Both the position numbers and the translations under genes were made by a program. From Betaproteobacteria bacterium MOLA814 (lineage in GTDB: Bacteria; Pseudomonadota; Gammaproteobacteria; Burkholderiales; Burkholderiaceae_C), in the NCBI GenBank assembly GCA_000496475.1, contig AYMW01000001.1, positions 246,623 through 310,622 of the forward strand: a DNA stretch of 64,000 bases. The letters are read 5' to 3'. The notes beneath the pieces were generated by a model that worked only from the letters and a program-made list of their open reading frames with translations, was not told where the DNA came from and ran no database searches. This document shows, one piece after another, positions 28,330 through 37,597 of this stretch; the stretch's first letter is position 1, and every line of letters begins with the position of its first letter.

Positions 28330-29637
28330 ATGAAATTTCGCATAGCTTCCGCTTTAACAGCGGCCCTCATGAGCGCGGGCCTGGCACAAGCCGCTACCGA
28401 GCTCGTCGTCGCTACCGTTAACAACGGTCATATGATCGAAATGCAAAAACTCACCAAGCATTTCGAATCAGCAAATCCTGGCGTTACCGTCAAATGGGTA
28501 ACTCTAGAAGAATCTGTGCTGCGCCAGCGCGTGACCACAGATATCGCAACCAAGGGTGGCCAATTCGACGTCATGACCATAGGCATGTACGAAACCCCCA
28601 TCTGGGGCAAAAAAGGTTGGTTGCAGGAGCTTAAGACAGATGCCGCCTACGATGCAAATGACATCCTGCCAGCCATGCGCGACGGCCTGTCTGTTAACGG
28701 CAAAATGTATGCAGCACCGTTCTATGGCGAGAGTTCAATGCTGATGTACCGCAAGGACTTGGCCGACAAAGCCGGTATCACGGTACCGGCCAAGCCAACA
28801 TGGGACCTCGTTCGCAACTTGGCGGCCAAGATCCATGATCCAGCCAACGGTGTCTACGGCATTTGCTTGCGTGGTAAGCCAGGCTGGGGTGACAACATGG
28901 CGTTCTTGTCGACAGTGGTCAACACCTACGGCGGCCAGTGGTTCGACATGAAATGGCAACCCCAATTGGAATCTAAGCCTTGGAAAGACGCGGTCACCAT
29001 GTACGTTGACCTGCTGACCAAATACGGCCCTCCCGGCTCAGAGAACAACAGCTTCAACGAAATCTTGGCGCTGTACAACGAAGGCAAGTGCGGCATGTGG
29101 ATTGATGCCACCATCGCGGCATCCTTCATCACAGACCCCAAGCAGTCAAAGGTGGCCGACAAAGTCGCCTTCGCACAAGCACCAACACAGGTGACACCCA
29201 AGGGTGCAAATTGGTTGTGGGCGTGGGCTTTGGCTGTTCCTTCGGGCTCTAAGAAGGTGGACGCCGCAACGAAGTTTGTTACATGGGCAACGTCCAAAGA
29301 GTACATTGAGTTGGTTGCTAAGAACAATGGCTGGGGCTCTGTCCCCACTGGCACACGCAAGTCAACCTACGCAAACCCCAACTTTGTGAAGGCGGCGCGC
29401 TTCGCAGACGCTGAGAGGGCTGCCATTGACTCTGCAAACCCTTCAGACTCAACGTTACCAAAGAGCCCCTACGTTGGTGTGCAGTTTGCAGCCATTCCTG
29501 AGTTCCAAGCTATTGGCGCCGCGGTTGGTCAAGAGATGACAGCGGCACTGGCCGGTAAAAAGTCAATCGACGCAGCCCTGAAAGCCGCTCAAGTTCAAGC
29601 CGAGCGACAAATGAAGAAAGCAGGCTACTACAAGTAA
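28330..29637 (+). CDS. Sugar-alcohol ABC transporter substrate-binding protein
   Basis: A 435-residue periplasmic binding protein of the polyol (sorbitol/mannitol, SmoE/MtlE) branch of the family-1 sugar-binding proteins. The signal peptide ends at AQAATE (about residue 22). GQFDVMTIGMYETPIWGKKGWL, YAAPFYGESSMLMYRKDL and GMWIDATIAASF are typical of polyol binders. AGGAG lies six bases before the ATG. It is the first gene of the importer operon. A strong terminator directly after it should make this gene expressed in excess over the permeases, as is usual for binding proteins. Confidence 0.92.
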   Translation: MKFRIASALTAALMSAGLAQAATELVVATVNNGHMIEMQKLTKHFESANPGVTVKWVTLEESVLRQRVTTDIATKGGQFDVMTIGMYETPIWGKKGWLQELKTDAAYDANDILPAMRDGLSVNGKMYAAPFYGESSMLMYRKDLADKAGITVPAKPTWDLVRNLAAKIHDPANGVYGICLRGKPGWGDNMAFLSTVVNTYGGQWFDMKWQPQLESKPWKDAVTMYVDLLTKYGPPGSENNSFNEILALYNEGKCGMWIDATIAASFITDPKQSKVADKVAFAQAPTQVTPKGANWLWAWALAVPSGSKKVDAATKFVTWATSKEYIELVAKNNGWGSVPTGTRKSTYANPNFVKAARFADAERAAIDSANPSDSTLPKSPYVGVQFAAIPEFQAIGAAVGQEMTAALAGKKSIDAALKAAQVQAERQMKKAGYYK

Positions 29638-29656
29638 TTAACCACTTGTACAACCT

Positions 29657-29689
29657 GAAGAACCACTCCCCAAGGAGTGGTTCTTTTTA
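29657..29689 (+). terminator. Terminator between the binding-protein and permease genes
   Basis: An 11-bp stem, AGAACCACTCC (29659-29669) with GGAGTGGTTCT (29674-29684), a 4-base loop and a run of T. Its place inside the operon implies partial read-through that lowers permease and dehydrogenase expression relative to the binding protein. Confidence 0.88.
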
Positions 29690-29788
29690 TGGATTAGGTC
29701 TCCAGCGAAACGAAGTCGCCGCGCGCTCACCTCGTCTTTTTTATCGACTCATTTTTCTCGCGTTGCCGCGCTACGAATAGGACTCGTT

Positions 29789-30661
29789 ATGTCCCAAAAA
29801 TCTGCTCCCAGAACCTTACCCCGCCTGTTACAGGCACCCGCGGTCTTAAGCTTGCTGCTGTGGATGATCGTCCCTTTGGTGATGACGATTTACTTCAGCA
29901 CCATACGATTCAATCTGATGCAACCCGAAAAAACAGGTTTCATTGGGCTGGAGAATTACGAATACTTCATCACCGACCCGTCGTTTTGGCCCGCCGTTTT
30001 AAACACAATCTTGTTGCTGGGCTGGGTCATCGTGATCACCGTCGTGATGGGCCTGTTCATCGGTCTGCTGACGGACGCCCCATTCCCAGGACGCGGCATT
30101 GCGCGCGTGTTGCTCATCTCGCCTTTCTTTGTGATGCCAACTGTTAACGCCTTGCTGTGGAAGCACATGATGATGAACCCCGTGTACGGCGTTCTGGCGC
30201 AGGTGTGGCTATTTTTCGGTGCAGAACCCATCAATTGGCTCACCGACTACCCCTTGTTTTCCATCATCCTGATTGTGAGCTGGCAATGGTTACCATTTGC
30301 CGCACTTATCTTTATCACAGCACTGCAAAGCATGGACAGAGAGCAGCTTGAGGCCGCCAGAATGGACGGCGCCACTTACCTGCAACAGTTGCGCCACCTT
30401 TACCTGCCCCACCTCAGCCGCCCAATTGCGGTGGTCGTGATGATTGAAATGATCTTCTTGCTCAGCGTCTTCGCCGAAATTTTCACAACCACCCAAGGTG
30501 GGCCCAGCGACGCCAGCACCAACGTGACCTTCCTGATTTTCAAGCAAGCTTTACTGGACTTCGATTTTGGCGTCGCTTCAGCCGGCGCTTTGTTCGCAGT
30601 CATTATTGCCAACATCGCAGCCATTTTCCTGATTCGCCTGGTTGGCAAAAACTTGAACTGA
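29789..30661 (+). CDS. Sugar-alcohol ABC transporter permease (SmoF/MtlF-like)
   Basis: A 290-residue inner-membrane permease with six predicted helices. The EAA loop that docks the ATPase is ALQSMDREQLEAARMDGATYLQQLRHLYLPHL (EAARMDGA near residue 190). N-terminal TIRFNLMQPEKTGFIGLENYEYFITDPSFW is typical of the polyol subfamily. AGGA stands about seven bases before the ATG. It pairs with the next gene to form the heterodimeric channel. Confidence 0.92.
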   Translation: MSQKSAPRTLPRLLQAPAVLSLLLWMIVPLVMTIYFSTIRFNLMQPEKTGFIGLENYEYFITDPSFWPAVLNTILLLGWVIVITVVMGLFIGLLTDAPFPGRGIARVLLISPFFVMPTVNALLWKHMMMNPVYGVLAQVWLFFGAEPINWLTDYPLFSIILIVSWQWLPFAALIFITALQSMDREQLEAARMDGATYLQQLRHLYLPHLSRPIAVVVMIEMIFLLSVFAEIFTTTQGGPSDASTNVTFLIFKQALLDFDFGVASAGALFAVIIANIAAIFLIRLVGKNLN

Positions 30662-30673
30662 TTAGAGACAGCC

Positions 30674-31507
30674 ATGAGACACCATCGCCCAACATTTACC
30701 CCTTTGTTAATGCTGCGCACGCTGATTGCGTGGTCTGTGACCCTGATACTCTTCTTCCCACTGGGCTGGATGGCCCTTACTGCCTTCAAAACCGAGCTAC
30801 AAGCCATCGCGGTGCCACCGCTGATGTTGTTTGAGCCTACCTTAGAGAATTTCGCTATCGTGCAAGAGCGCAGTGACTACATGCACTACGCACTCAACTC
30901 GCTAATTACAAGCGTGAGTGCGACGATTTTGGGTTTGGCGATTGCTGCGCCCGCCGCCTATGCCATGGCGTTTTACCCCAGCAAAGCAACCAAAGACGTC
31001 TTGATGTGGATGCTCTCCACAAAAATGATGCCTGCGGTCGGCGCCCTCATGCCCATCTATGTCCTCGCACAGGCGTCTAACCTGCTGGATAGCTTGTTCA
31101 CGTTGACGGTCATTTTCACGTTGTCTACCCTGCCCATCATGGTGTGGATGCTCTACGCAGTTTTCAAGGACATCCCAAAGGAAATTTTGGACGCCGCGCG
31201 TATGGACGGTGCCAGCTTATGGCAAGAGGCTCGCATGGTTTTGTTACCGCTAGCAATGGGTGGCATCGCCTCTACCGGCCTCTTATGCCTGGTATTGAGC
31301 TGGAACGAGGCGTTTTGGAGTCTCACGTTGACGGCGGCGAAGGCCGGCACACTTGCTGCGTTGATCGCTCAGTACTCAAGTCCTGAAGGCCTGTTTTGGG
31401 CGAAGCTATCAGCGGCATCGTTGCTCGCTATTGCGCCGATTGTTGTATTTGGCTGGTTCAGCCAAAAGCAGCTGGTCCAAGGGTTGACGTTTGGCGCAGT
31501 GAAGTGA
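30674..31507 (+). CDS. Sugar-alcohol ABC transporter permease (SmoG/MtlG-like)
   Basis: A 277-residue permease with six helices. An EAA-type loop is DIPKEILDAARMDGASLWQEARMVLLPLA near residue 170. The N-terminal helix RTLIAWSVTLILFFPLGWMALTAFK and the TELQAIAVPP segment are characteristic of the second permease of polyol importers. It follows the first permease by 12 bp and precedes the ATPase by 45 bp. Confidence 0.92.
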   Translation: MRHHRPTFTPLLMLRTLIAWSVTLILFFPLGWMALTAFKTELQAIAVPPLMLFEPTLENFAIVQERSDYMHYALNSLITSVSATILGLAIAAPAAYAMAFYPSKATKDVLMWMLSTKMMPAVGALMPIYVLAQASNLLDSLFTLTVIFTLSTLPIMVWMLYAVFKDIPKEILDAARMDGASLWQEARMVLLPLAMGGIASTGLLCLVLSWNEAFWSLTLTAAKAGTLAALIAQYSSPEGLFWAKLSAASLLAIAPIVVFGWFSQKQLVQGLTFGAVK

Positions 31508-31552
31508 CACGGTGCACTCCATACATTTGAAAAAAAGATTGAAAGAAAGAAC

Positions 31553-32590
31553 ATGGCCTACCTAGAACTGAAGGGGATTGAGAAATTTTTTGGTGAGCAC
31601 CGCGCTATCAAAGGAATTGACTTGGAAATACAACCTGGCGAATTCGTCGTGTTTGTCGGGCCATCTGGCTGCGGAAAAAGTACCTTGTTGCGACTGATTG
31701 CAGGCCTTGAGCACATCGATGGCGGCCAGCTGAACTTGGATGGACGTGACATCACCGCGCTCCCCTCCTCTAAACGGGATTTGGCCATGGTGTTCCAAAG
31801 CTACGCCTTGTACCCACACATGAGCGTTTACGAGAACATGAGCTTCGCACTCAAACTCGCGAATGAGCGCAAAGAGGTGATCGATGAAAAAGTGCGTCGT
31901 GCAGCTGACATCCTCAACCTCACTGACTATCTCGAGCGCACGCCTGGCGCCCTGTCTGGTGGTCAACGCCAACGCGTCGCCATTGGGCGGGCCATCGTGC
32001 GTGCTCCAAAGGTATTTCTATTCGATGAACCCTTATCCAACCTTGACGCGGCGTTGCGTGGTCAAACCCGCGTTGAAATTGCACAGCTACACCGCGACTT
32101 GGGCGCAACGACCATTTACGTGACTCATGATCAGGTGGAGGCCATGACATTGGCAGACCGCGTCGTTGTGCTGCGCGACGGCCTCATTGAACAGGTGGGC
32201 TCGCCACTGGATCTATATGACCACCCCGCTAACCAGTTCGTGGCCCAGTTCATTGGCACGCCACAAATGAACGTGGCGGCCTTGCAAACACTTCCCTCAG
32301 CGGTGCAAGCCACTGCGCCATCAGGCACACAAGGCGGCAGCATGGGTCTGCGTCCAGAAAGTGTGAGCATCACATCGGCCACAGAGGGCATTGCGGCTAC
32401 CGTGGTTTTGATAGAAGCACTGGGAGCAGAGACACTCATTTATGCGAAGACGGCAGCGGGCGCCCAAATCGTGTCCCGTCAAGCACAACGCACTGCATTC
32501 AAGGTTGGCGAGCAGGTTGGCTTGCAACTAGATCTGAGTCATGCCCACTGGTTTGATGCGAATGGGCGCACCGTCAGTAACCCAGCCTAA
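31553..32590 (+). CDS. Sugar-alcohol ABC transporter ATP-binding protein (SmoK/MtlK-like)
   Basis: A 345-residue MalK/UgpC-family ATPase that powers the importer. Walker A is GPSGCGKSTLL (about residues 37-47), the Q-loop AMVFQSYALYPHM, the signature LSGGQRQRVAIGRA, Walker B VFLFDEPLSNLDA and the switch His in YVTHDQVEAMTL. The C-terminal TOBE/OB domain (about 240-345), shorter than in MalK, includes MGLRPESVSI. It completes a full importer of one binding protein, two permeases and one ATPase dimer. Confidence 0.94.
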   Translation: MAYLELKGIEKFFGEHRAIKGIDLEIQPGEFVVFVGPSGCGKSTLLRLIAGLEHIDGGQLNLDGRDITALPSSKRDLAMVFQSYALYPHMSVYENMSFALKLANERKEVIDEKVRRAADILNLTDYLERTPGALSGGQRQRVAIGRAIVRAPKVFLFDEPLSNLDAALRGQTRVEIAQLHRDLGATTIYVTHDQVEAMTLADRVVVLRDGLIEQVGSPLDLYDHPANQFVAQFIGTPQMNVAALQTLPSAVQATAPSGTQGGSMGLRPESVSITSATEGIAATVVLIEALGAETLIYAKTAAGAQIVSRQAQRTAFKVGEQVGLQLDLSHAHWFDANGRTVSNPA

Positions 32591-32641
32591 CGTTCTCTTA
32601 AGCCCCCTTATTCACGTGCTTTTTATACAAAAACTTACACC

Positions 32642-34066
32642 ATGACCGATTCGCAAAACCAAACGCTCTGGATGTTGCATTTGGGTCTAGGCTCGTTTCA
32701 CCGCGCGCACCAAGCAGTCTATCTACACCGCTTACGTGCGACCGGCGACACGTCTTGGGCGATTGCGGGCGGCAACATTCGCCCTGACATGGCGCAAACC
32801 ATTGTCGATTTGCAGACTCAACTGGGCGCATACACCCTAGAAACGGTTACCCCACAGGGTCTGCATAGCTATGAACGCATTACCTCAATACAGCATGTCA
32901 TTTCTTACACGGCAGACCTCGCCGGTTTGATTCACAATGCAAAAAAAAACACGACCCGTATCATCAGCTTCACCGTGACAGAGGCTGGTTACTATTTGGA
33001 CGCGAACGAAAAATTAGACCTGCACTTTTCGGAGTTAATGCAAGACATTGAGGCGGTAAAGGCGGGCGAAGCTGGGCACACCATCTATGGCGCTTTGTGC
33101 ACGCTGCTGCGCGCTCGAATGACCGCTCTGTCAAGCGCTGAGGCGAACATCACCCTGTTGAACTGTGACAACCTACGCCACAACGGCGACCGCGCCCGCT
33201 CAGGCCTGCTGCAATTTATTGCATGCGTTGGCGATGCTGAACTGGCTAGCTGGGTCGTGCAACACACAACCAGCCCCAACGCCATGGTGGACCGAATCAC
33301 CCCACGACCCACACACGACGTGGTCGCCCGAGTACTGAAGGCGACCGGTGTGAATGACCCAGCCAGCCTAATGTGCGAGTCGTATATTCAATGGGTGATT
33401 GAAGACCAGTTTGCCAACGGTCGCCCAGCGCTTGAGAACGTTGGGGTTCAAATGGTCAGCGATGTCGCACCATTTGAAGAAGCCAAGATACGCCTACTCA
33501 ATGCCACCCATAGCTGTATCGCGTGGGCAGGAACCCTCTTGGGTATGACCTACATCCATGAAGGCACACTGCACGCGCCAACGAGGAGACTGGCCTATGA
33601 CTACGTGACCGACGATGTGATCCCTGTACTGACACCGTGCCCTATCGACCTGGCTGCCTACCGGGATGAGGTGCTCGACCGCTTTGCCAACCCCGCGATA
33701 GCAGACACCAACCAACGCGTGGCAATGGATGGCTTCTCAAAGATCCCGGGCTTTATTGCCCCCACTATCCGCGAGCGTCTTGCACGCGCTGAGCCTGTGG
33801 CATCGGTGATGGTGCTACCGGCGTTGTTCCTGAGCTATTTGCAGCGTTGGCATATGGGAAAGATCCCTTACGACTATCAAGACCAAGCCATGAACTCCGA
33901 TGTTGCGCACGCCATTTGCGCCAGCGAGGACCCTGTGAGGGCATTTGCCGCAGATCCCATTTTGTGGGGCGACATGGCAGGTAGCGAAGCGCTCACCGAG
34001 GCCATGGCTCTCGCGTATCAGCAGGTGCAACAGTTTCTTGCCCAGCACCAACTGCAAGTCGTCTGA
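32642..34066 (+). CDS. Long-chain polyol dehydrogenase, probably D-arabinitol 4-dehydrogenase
   Basis: A 474-residue mannitol dehydrogenase-family enzyme, NAD-dependent and zinc-independent. The N-terminal nucleotide-binding segment is LHLGLGSFHRAHQAVYLHRL and the family active-site signature K-x4-N-x2-H is KIRLLNATHS near residue 285. Family members oxidise mannitol, D-arabinitol or related polyols. HRAHQAVYLHRL and the nearby xylulokinase favour D-arabinitol 4-dehydrogenase (product D-xylulose), but mannitol 2-dehydrogenase is an alternative. It begins 51 bp after the ATPase gene. Confidence 0.86.
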   Translation: MTDSQNQTLWMLHLGLGSFHRAHQAVYLHRLRATGDTSWAIAGGNIRPDMAQTIVDLQTQLGAYTLETVTPQGLHSYERITSIQHVISYTADLAGLIHNAKKNTTRIISFTVTEAGYYLDANEKLDLHFSELMQDIEAVKAGEAGHTIYGALCTLLRARMTALSSAEANITLLNCDNLRHNGDRARSGLLQFIACVGDAELASWVVQHTTSPNAMVDRITPRPTHDVVARVLKATGVNDPASLMCESYIQWVIEDQFANGRPALENVGVQMVSDVAPFEEAKIRLLNATHSCIAWAGTLLGMTYIHEGTLHAPTRRLAYDYVTDDVIPVLTPCPIDLAAYRDEVLDRFANPAIADTNQRVAMDGFSKIPGFIAPTIRERLARAEPVASVMVLPALFLSYLQRWHMGKIPYDYQDQAMNSDVAHAICASEDPVRAFAADPILWGDMAGSEALTEAMALAYQQVQQFLAQHQLQVV

Positions 34067-34132
34067 GCCTGTGCAACCCAGACAGGTCTCTAGGCTATCC
34101 AACATATCCGAATAATTCACAAACAAAACGTA

Positions 34133-34918
34133 ATGAGCAAACAACTAGCCAACCAGCACGCACTGTTAACTGGCGCAGGGGGTGGGATTGGCGTCGCTGT
34201 AGCCCGCGCCTTTGCTATGCAGGGCGCGCGTTGCACGCTCGTTGATATAGCGTTATCACCAACACCTGATGTCGAGCGCCTCATCGCCGACTTTAGGGGC
34301 GCAGTTCAGTACATTGCCAGCGATATCACACAAACCCATACGATCAACCCAATGGTTGCACAGGCCGTTGCCGCCTTCGGCCCTATTCATACGCTGTTTA
34401 ACAACGCTGCGGTCTTTGACATGGCGCCCTTGCTCGAATCGAATGAGGCCATGTATGACAAGATTTTCTCTGTCAACGTTAAAGGCGCATTCTTCGTGAT
34501 GCAGGCGGTGCTTAGACACATGGTCGATGCCAGCACGCGGGGCGCGGTAATCAACATGGCGTCGCAAGCGGGGCGACGCGGCGAGGCACTAGTCTCCCAT
34601 TACTGCGCGAGCAAGGCCGCAATTGTGAGTTACACCCAATCAGCCGCACTGGCAATGGCACCGCACCACATTCGTGTGAACGGCATTTCCCCCGGTGTCA
34701 TCGACACCCCCATGTGGGCGCATGTCGACAGCTTGTTTGCTAAATACGAAGGCCTTCCTCTGGGTGAAAAGAAAAAGCAAGTTGGATTAGCTGTGCCCTT
34801 GGGATACATGGGGTCAGCACAAGACATCTGTGGCGCAGCGGTATTCTTGGCCAGCGCCGATGCCAGCTACATTACGGCGCAAACCATCAACGTGGACGGC
34901 GGCTCCGTGATGGGTTAA
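34133..34918 (+). CDS. Short-chain dehydrogenase, sorbitol dehydrogenase (SmoS)-like
   Basis: A 261-residue classical SDR. The cofactor loop is TGAGGGIG near residue 14, the NNAA motif is LFNNAAVF, and the catalytic Ser and Tyr-Lys are in INMASQAGRRG and HYCASKAAI. The C-terminal segment LFAKYEGLPLGEKKKQVGLAVPLGYMG closely resembles sorbitol (L-iditol 2-) dehydrogenases of the SmoS type, which make fructose. With the preceding dehydrogenase, the operon could handle more than one polyol. No fructokinase is in the window. Confidence 0.84.
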   Translation: MSKQLANQHALLTGAGGGIGVAVARAFAMQGARCTLVDIALSPTPDVERLIADFRGAVQYIASDITQTHTINPMVAQAVAAFGPIHTLFNNAAVFDMAPLLESNEAMYDKIFSVNVKGAFFVMQAVLRHMVDASTRGAVINMASQAGRRGEALVSHYCASKAAIVSYTQSAALAMAPHHIRVNGISPGVIDTPMWAHVDSLFAKYEGLPLGEKKKQVGLAVPLGYMGSAQDICGAAVFLASADASYITAQTINVDGGSVMG

Positions 34919-34952
34919 CCTGCCTCCACGGCCATTAACTAATATAGCGTCT

Positions 34953-35900
34953 ATGCCACAACGTCTTCGTCAAACCCCACGTCAAGTCAGGCCAGAGCTT
35001 GAGCATGTGTACTCGCGCTCACCCAAGTTAGGCTACGAGGCGCAAGAAGACACCGGTGTGGTGCGTTGCCTGAGTCACGGCTTTCCGACACAACTGGCAC
35101 GTTGGCACTTCCACGACGAGTACGAGCTGCACCTGATCACGCAAACGTCTGGCAAGGCTTTTATAGGCGACTGGATTGGTCCTTTTCAGCCAGGTCATTT
35201 GGTGTTGTGTGGCCCAAGACTACCCCACAACTGGGTATCCATAGATCTCCCCGACGGTGGTGTCGAAGAGCGCGACCTGGTGATTCAGTTTGACCATGAC
35301 CCCATCGCCGCCGCCGCCGCCCACCTAACTGAGCTCGCAGAACTTTTACCGTTATTGGAGCGCGCGAAATACGGCATTGAATTCTTCGGTTTAGGCGAGC
35401 ATGCCTACGAACATTGGCATCACGTGAAAGCGGCCAAAGGTATTGCCCGCATTGCCGCCTTTCTCGATTTTCTGGGTCTCTTGCTCTCATGTAGCGACTA
35501 CCGGCTGTTATCCAGCGTGCAGTTGCAAGGCGCCGTGAATGATGAACCCAACATGGACCTTATCAACCAAGTTGTGAACCGCATCACTGACAACCTCTCG
35601 GAGCCGCTCTCGATGGCCGAAGCGGCCACCCAGATGGGCATGGCTGAAACCCGTTTCTCGCGTTTTTTCCGCAAAGCCACCGGCAACAGCTACACCGACT
35701 TTGTCAACCGCATTCGAATCAACCGCGCTTGCCAACTCCTCATGGAAACAGACAAGTTGGTCGTCGATATTTGCTACGAGGTGGGGTTTAACAACGTCGC
35801 GAATTTCAACCGCCGCTTTCTGAACGCTAAGGGCATGCCGCCTACGGAGTTCCGCCGCCAATCCGCTCGGCGATTTGGCACCATGGATATGGCCGCGTAA
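34953..35900 (+). CDS. AraC-family regulator of the polyol operon
   Basis: A 315-residue AraC regulator. The N-terminal cupin sensor (about 25-190) has RWHFHDEYELHLITQTSGKAFIGDW and PGHLVLCGPRLPHNW. The C-terminal two-HTH domain (about 205-300) has MAEAATQMGMAETRFSRFFRKATG and VVDICYEVGFNNVANFNRRF. It lies inside the polyol operon between the SDR and the xylulokinase, so it probably activates the operon on binding a polyol. I cannot name the operator. Confidence 0.9.
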   Translation: MPQRLRQTPRQVRPELEHVYSRSPKLGYEAQEDTGVVRCLSHGFPTQLARWHFHDEYELHLITQTSGKAFIGDWIGPFQPGHLVLCGPRLPHNWVSIDLPDGGVEERDLVIQFDHDPIAAAAAHLTELAELLPLLERAKYGIEFFGLGEHAYEHWHHVKAAKGIARIAAFLDFLGLLLSCSDYRLLSSVQLQGAVNDEPNMDLINQVVNRITDNLSEPLSMAEAATQMGMAETRFSRFFRKATGNSYTDFVNRIRINRACQLLMETDKLVVDICYEVGFNNVANFNRRFLNAKGMPPTEFRRQSARRFGTMDMAA

Positions 35901-35911
35901 CAACCACCACT

Positions 35912-37378
35912 ATGTTTCTCGGTTTAGATTTGGGCACCTCTGAGCTCAAGGCACTCTTGCTGGACACGCAACACCGCGTGGTTGGCACCGCCCACGCGCC
36001 GCTCACGGTCGCACATCCACATCCCCTTTGGTCAGAGCAAACGCCTGCACAGTGGTGGGAGGCTCTCTGCTCGGTAATGGACACCTTGTACCGAGAGCAG
36101 CCCAACGCACTCGCCGCATTAAAGGCTATTGGCTTATCGGGGCAAATGCACGGGGCTGTATTGCTCGGTGAGCGCCATGAGGTCCTTCGCCCTGCGATCT
36201 TATGGAACGACGGACGCAGTCACGCCGAGTGCCAGGACCTGACGACCGCAGTTCCATCGCTCAGCGCGATCACGGGTAATTTGGCCATGCCTGGCTTTAC
36301 GGCACCCAAGCTGCTGTGGGTAAAGGCGCACGAGCCTGCGGTATTTGCGCAAATACGTAAAGTACTGCTACCCAAAGACTGGCTTCGCCTCCAATTAAGC
36401 GGTGACATGGTGAGCGACCTCTCCGATGCTGCTGGCACCCTTTGGCTAGATGTCGGAAAACGCGACTGGTCTGATACTGTGCTGGCCGCTTGCCAGCTGA
36501 GCCGCGACCACATGCCAAGTTTGGTCGAAGGCAGTGCGCCAAGTGCGACACTTCTGCCCGCGCTGAGCAGGCGCTGGGGTCTGCCGCCGGGTCTTGTGAT
36601 CGCAGGCGGCGCTGGTGACAACGCAGCCAGTGCGATTGGCATGGGCATACACAGTCATGGGCAGGGCTTCGTCTCTTTAGGGACCTCCGGCGTGGTGTTT
36701 GTCGCCGGCGCTAGCTTCACACCCAACCCAGCGCAGGCCGTACATGCGTTCTGCCATGCCCTCCCCAACCGTTGGCATCAAATGAGTGTGATGCTCAGTG
36801 CCGCAAGCGCACTGACTTGGGCAAAGCAGACTTTGGGGTTTGACAGCGAAGCCGATTTACTGGTCTTGGCGGCGTCTTTGACGCCGTCGCAACGCGCACA
36901 AGCACCCTTATTTTTGCCTTACTTGAGCGGCGAGCGTTCACCACACAATCACGCCACAGCAAAAGCGACGTGGTTTGGCATCAACAGTCACCACAGCACG
37001 GCTGACTTGGCCTATGCCGTCGCAGAGGGTGTGGGCTTTGGTTTGCGTGACGGCCTTGACACGCTAGCCCTGTGCCCAACGGATGCGCTCTCTGTCGTTG
37101 GTGGCGGTACGCGCAGTGTCTGGTGGCTGCAGTTGTTGGCTTCTATTTTTCAACGCAACCTGCAGTTACTGAGCGGCGCTCAAACAGGCGCGGCGCTGGG
37201 CGCAGCGCGTTTGGGTTGGCTTGCAACGTTGCCCCAAACAGATGAGAGCATAGCGCACGTGTGCATCCCGCCAAAAGTTGAAATGACTTTCACACCAGCC
37301 AGCGTAGATCACTCAATACTCAATGAACGCTATCAGCGCTTTCGAGCGCTTTACCAAGCCACAAAACATCTGATGTGA
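35912..37378 (+). CDS. xylB: Xylulokinase
   Basis: A 488-residue FGGY-family kinase that phosphorylates D-xylulose to xylulose 5-phosphate. Seen: the phosphate-1 loop LGLDLGTSELKALLLD, IGLSGQMHGAVLL and WNDGRSHAEC near residue 97. The C-terminal domain has GGAGDNAASAIGMG, SLGTSGVVFVA and VGGGTRSVWWLQLLASIF. GQMHG distinguishes xylulokinase from glycerol kinase (GQ(S/T)). It closes the polyol operon 11 bp after the AraC gene and feeds the pentose phosphate pathway, which supports D-arabinitol (to D-xylulose) as one substrate of the operon. Confidence 0.93.
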   Translation: MFLGLDLGTSELKALLLDTQHRVVGTAHAPLTVAHPHPLWSEQTPAQWWEALCSVMDTLYREQPNALAALKAIGLSGQMHGAVLLGERHEVLRPAILWNDGRSHAECQDLTTAVPSLSAITGNLAMPGFTAPKLLWVKAHEPAVFAQIRKVLLPKDWLRLQLSGDMVSDLSDAAGTLWLDVGKRDWSDTVLAACQLSRDHMPSLVEGSAPSATLLPALSRRWGLPPGLVIAGGAGDNAASAIGMGIHSHGQGFVSLGTSGVVFVAGASFTPNPAQAVHAFCHALPNRWHQMSVMLSAASALTWAKQTLGFDSEADLLVLAASLTPSQRAQAPLFLPYLSGERSPHNHATAKATWFGINSHHSTADLAYAVAEGVGFGLRDGLDTLALCPTDALSVVGGGTRSVWWLQLLASIFQRNLQLLSGAQTGAALGAARLGWLATLPQTDESIAHVCIPPKVEMTFTPASVDHSILNERYQRFRALYQATKHLM

Positions 37379-37597
37379 AGCCGGCAATATCGCCAACTGA
37401 AACGATGTGCCGATTGTGCAGCTGACGCCAACAGCTATATGGAAAATTATGTCCCAACCGCTGTGTTGGAAAAACAGGAAAATTATTCAAATCCCAGCAA
37501 ATAAGCAAAGCCGGCTACAGTCGAGTGTGTGAAAAATAAGCATGTAACACTGATTAAAAATGGCAGTCATCGCATTGCGGCTGTGCGATAAGTCATG

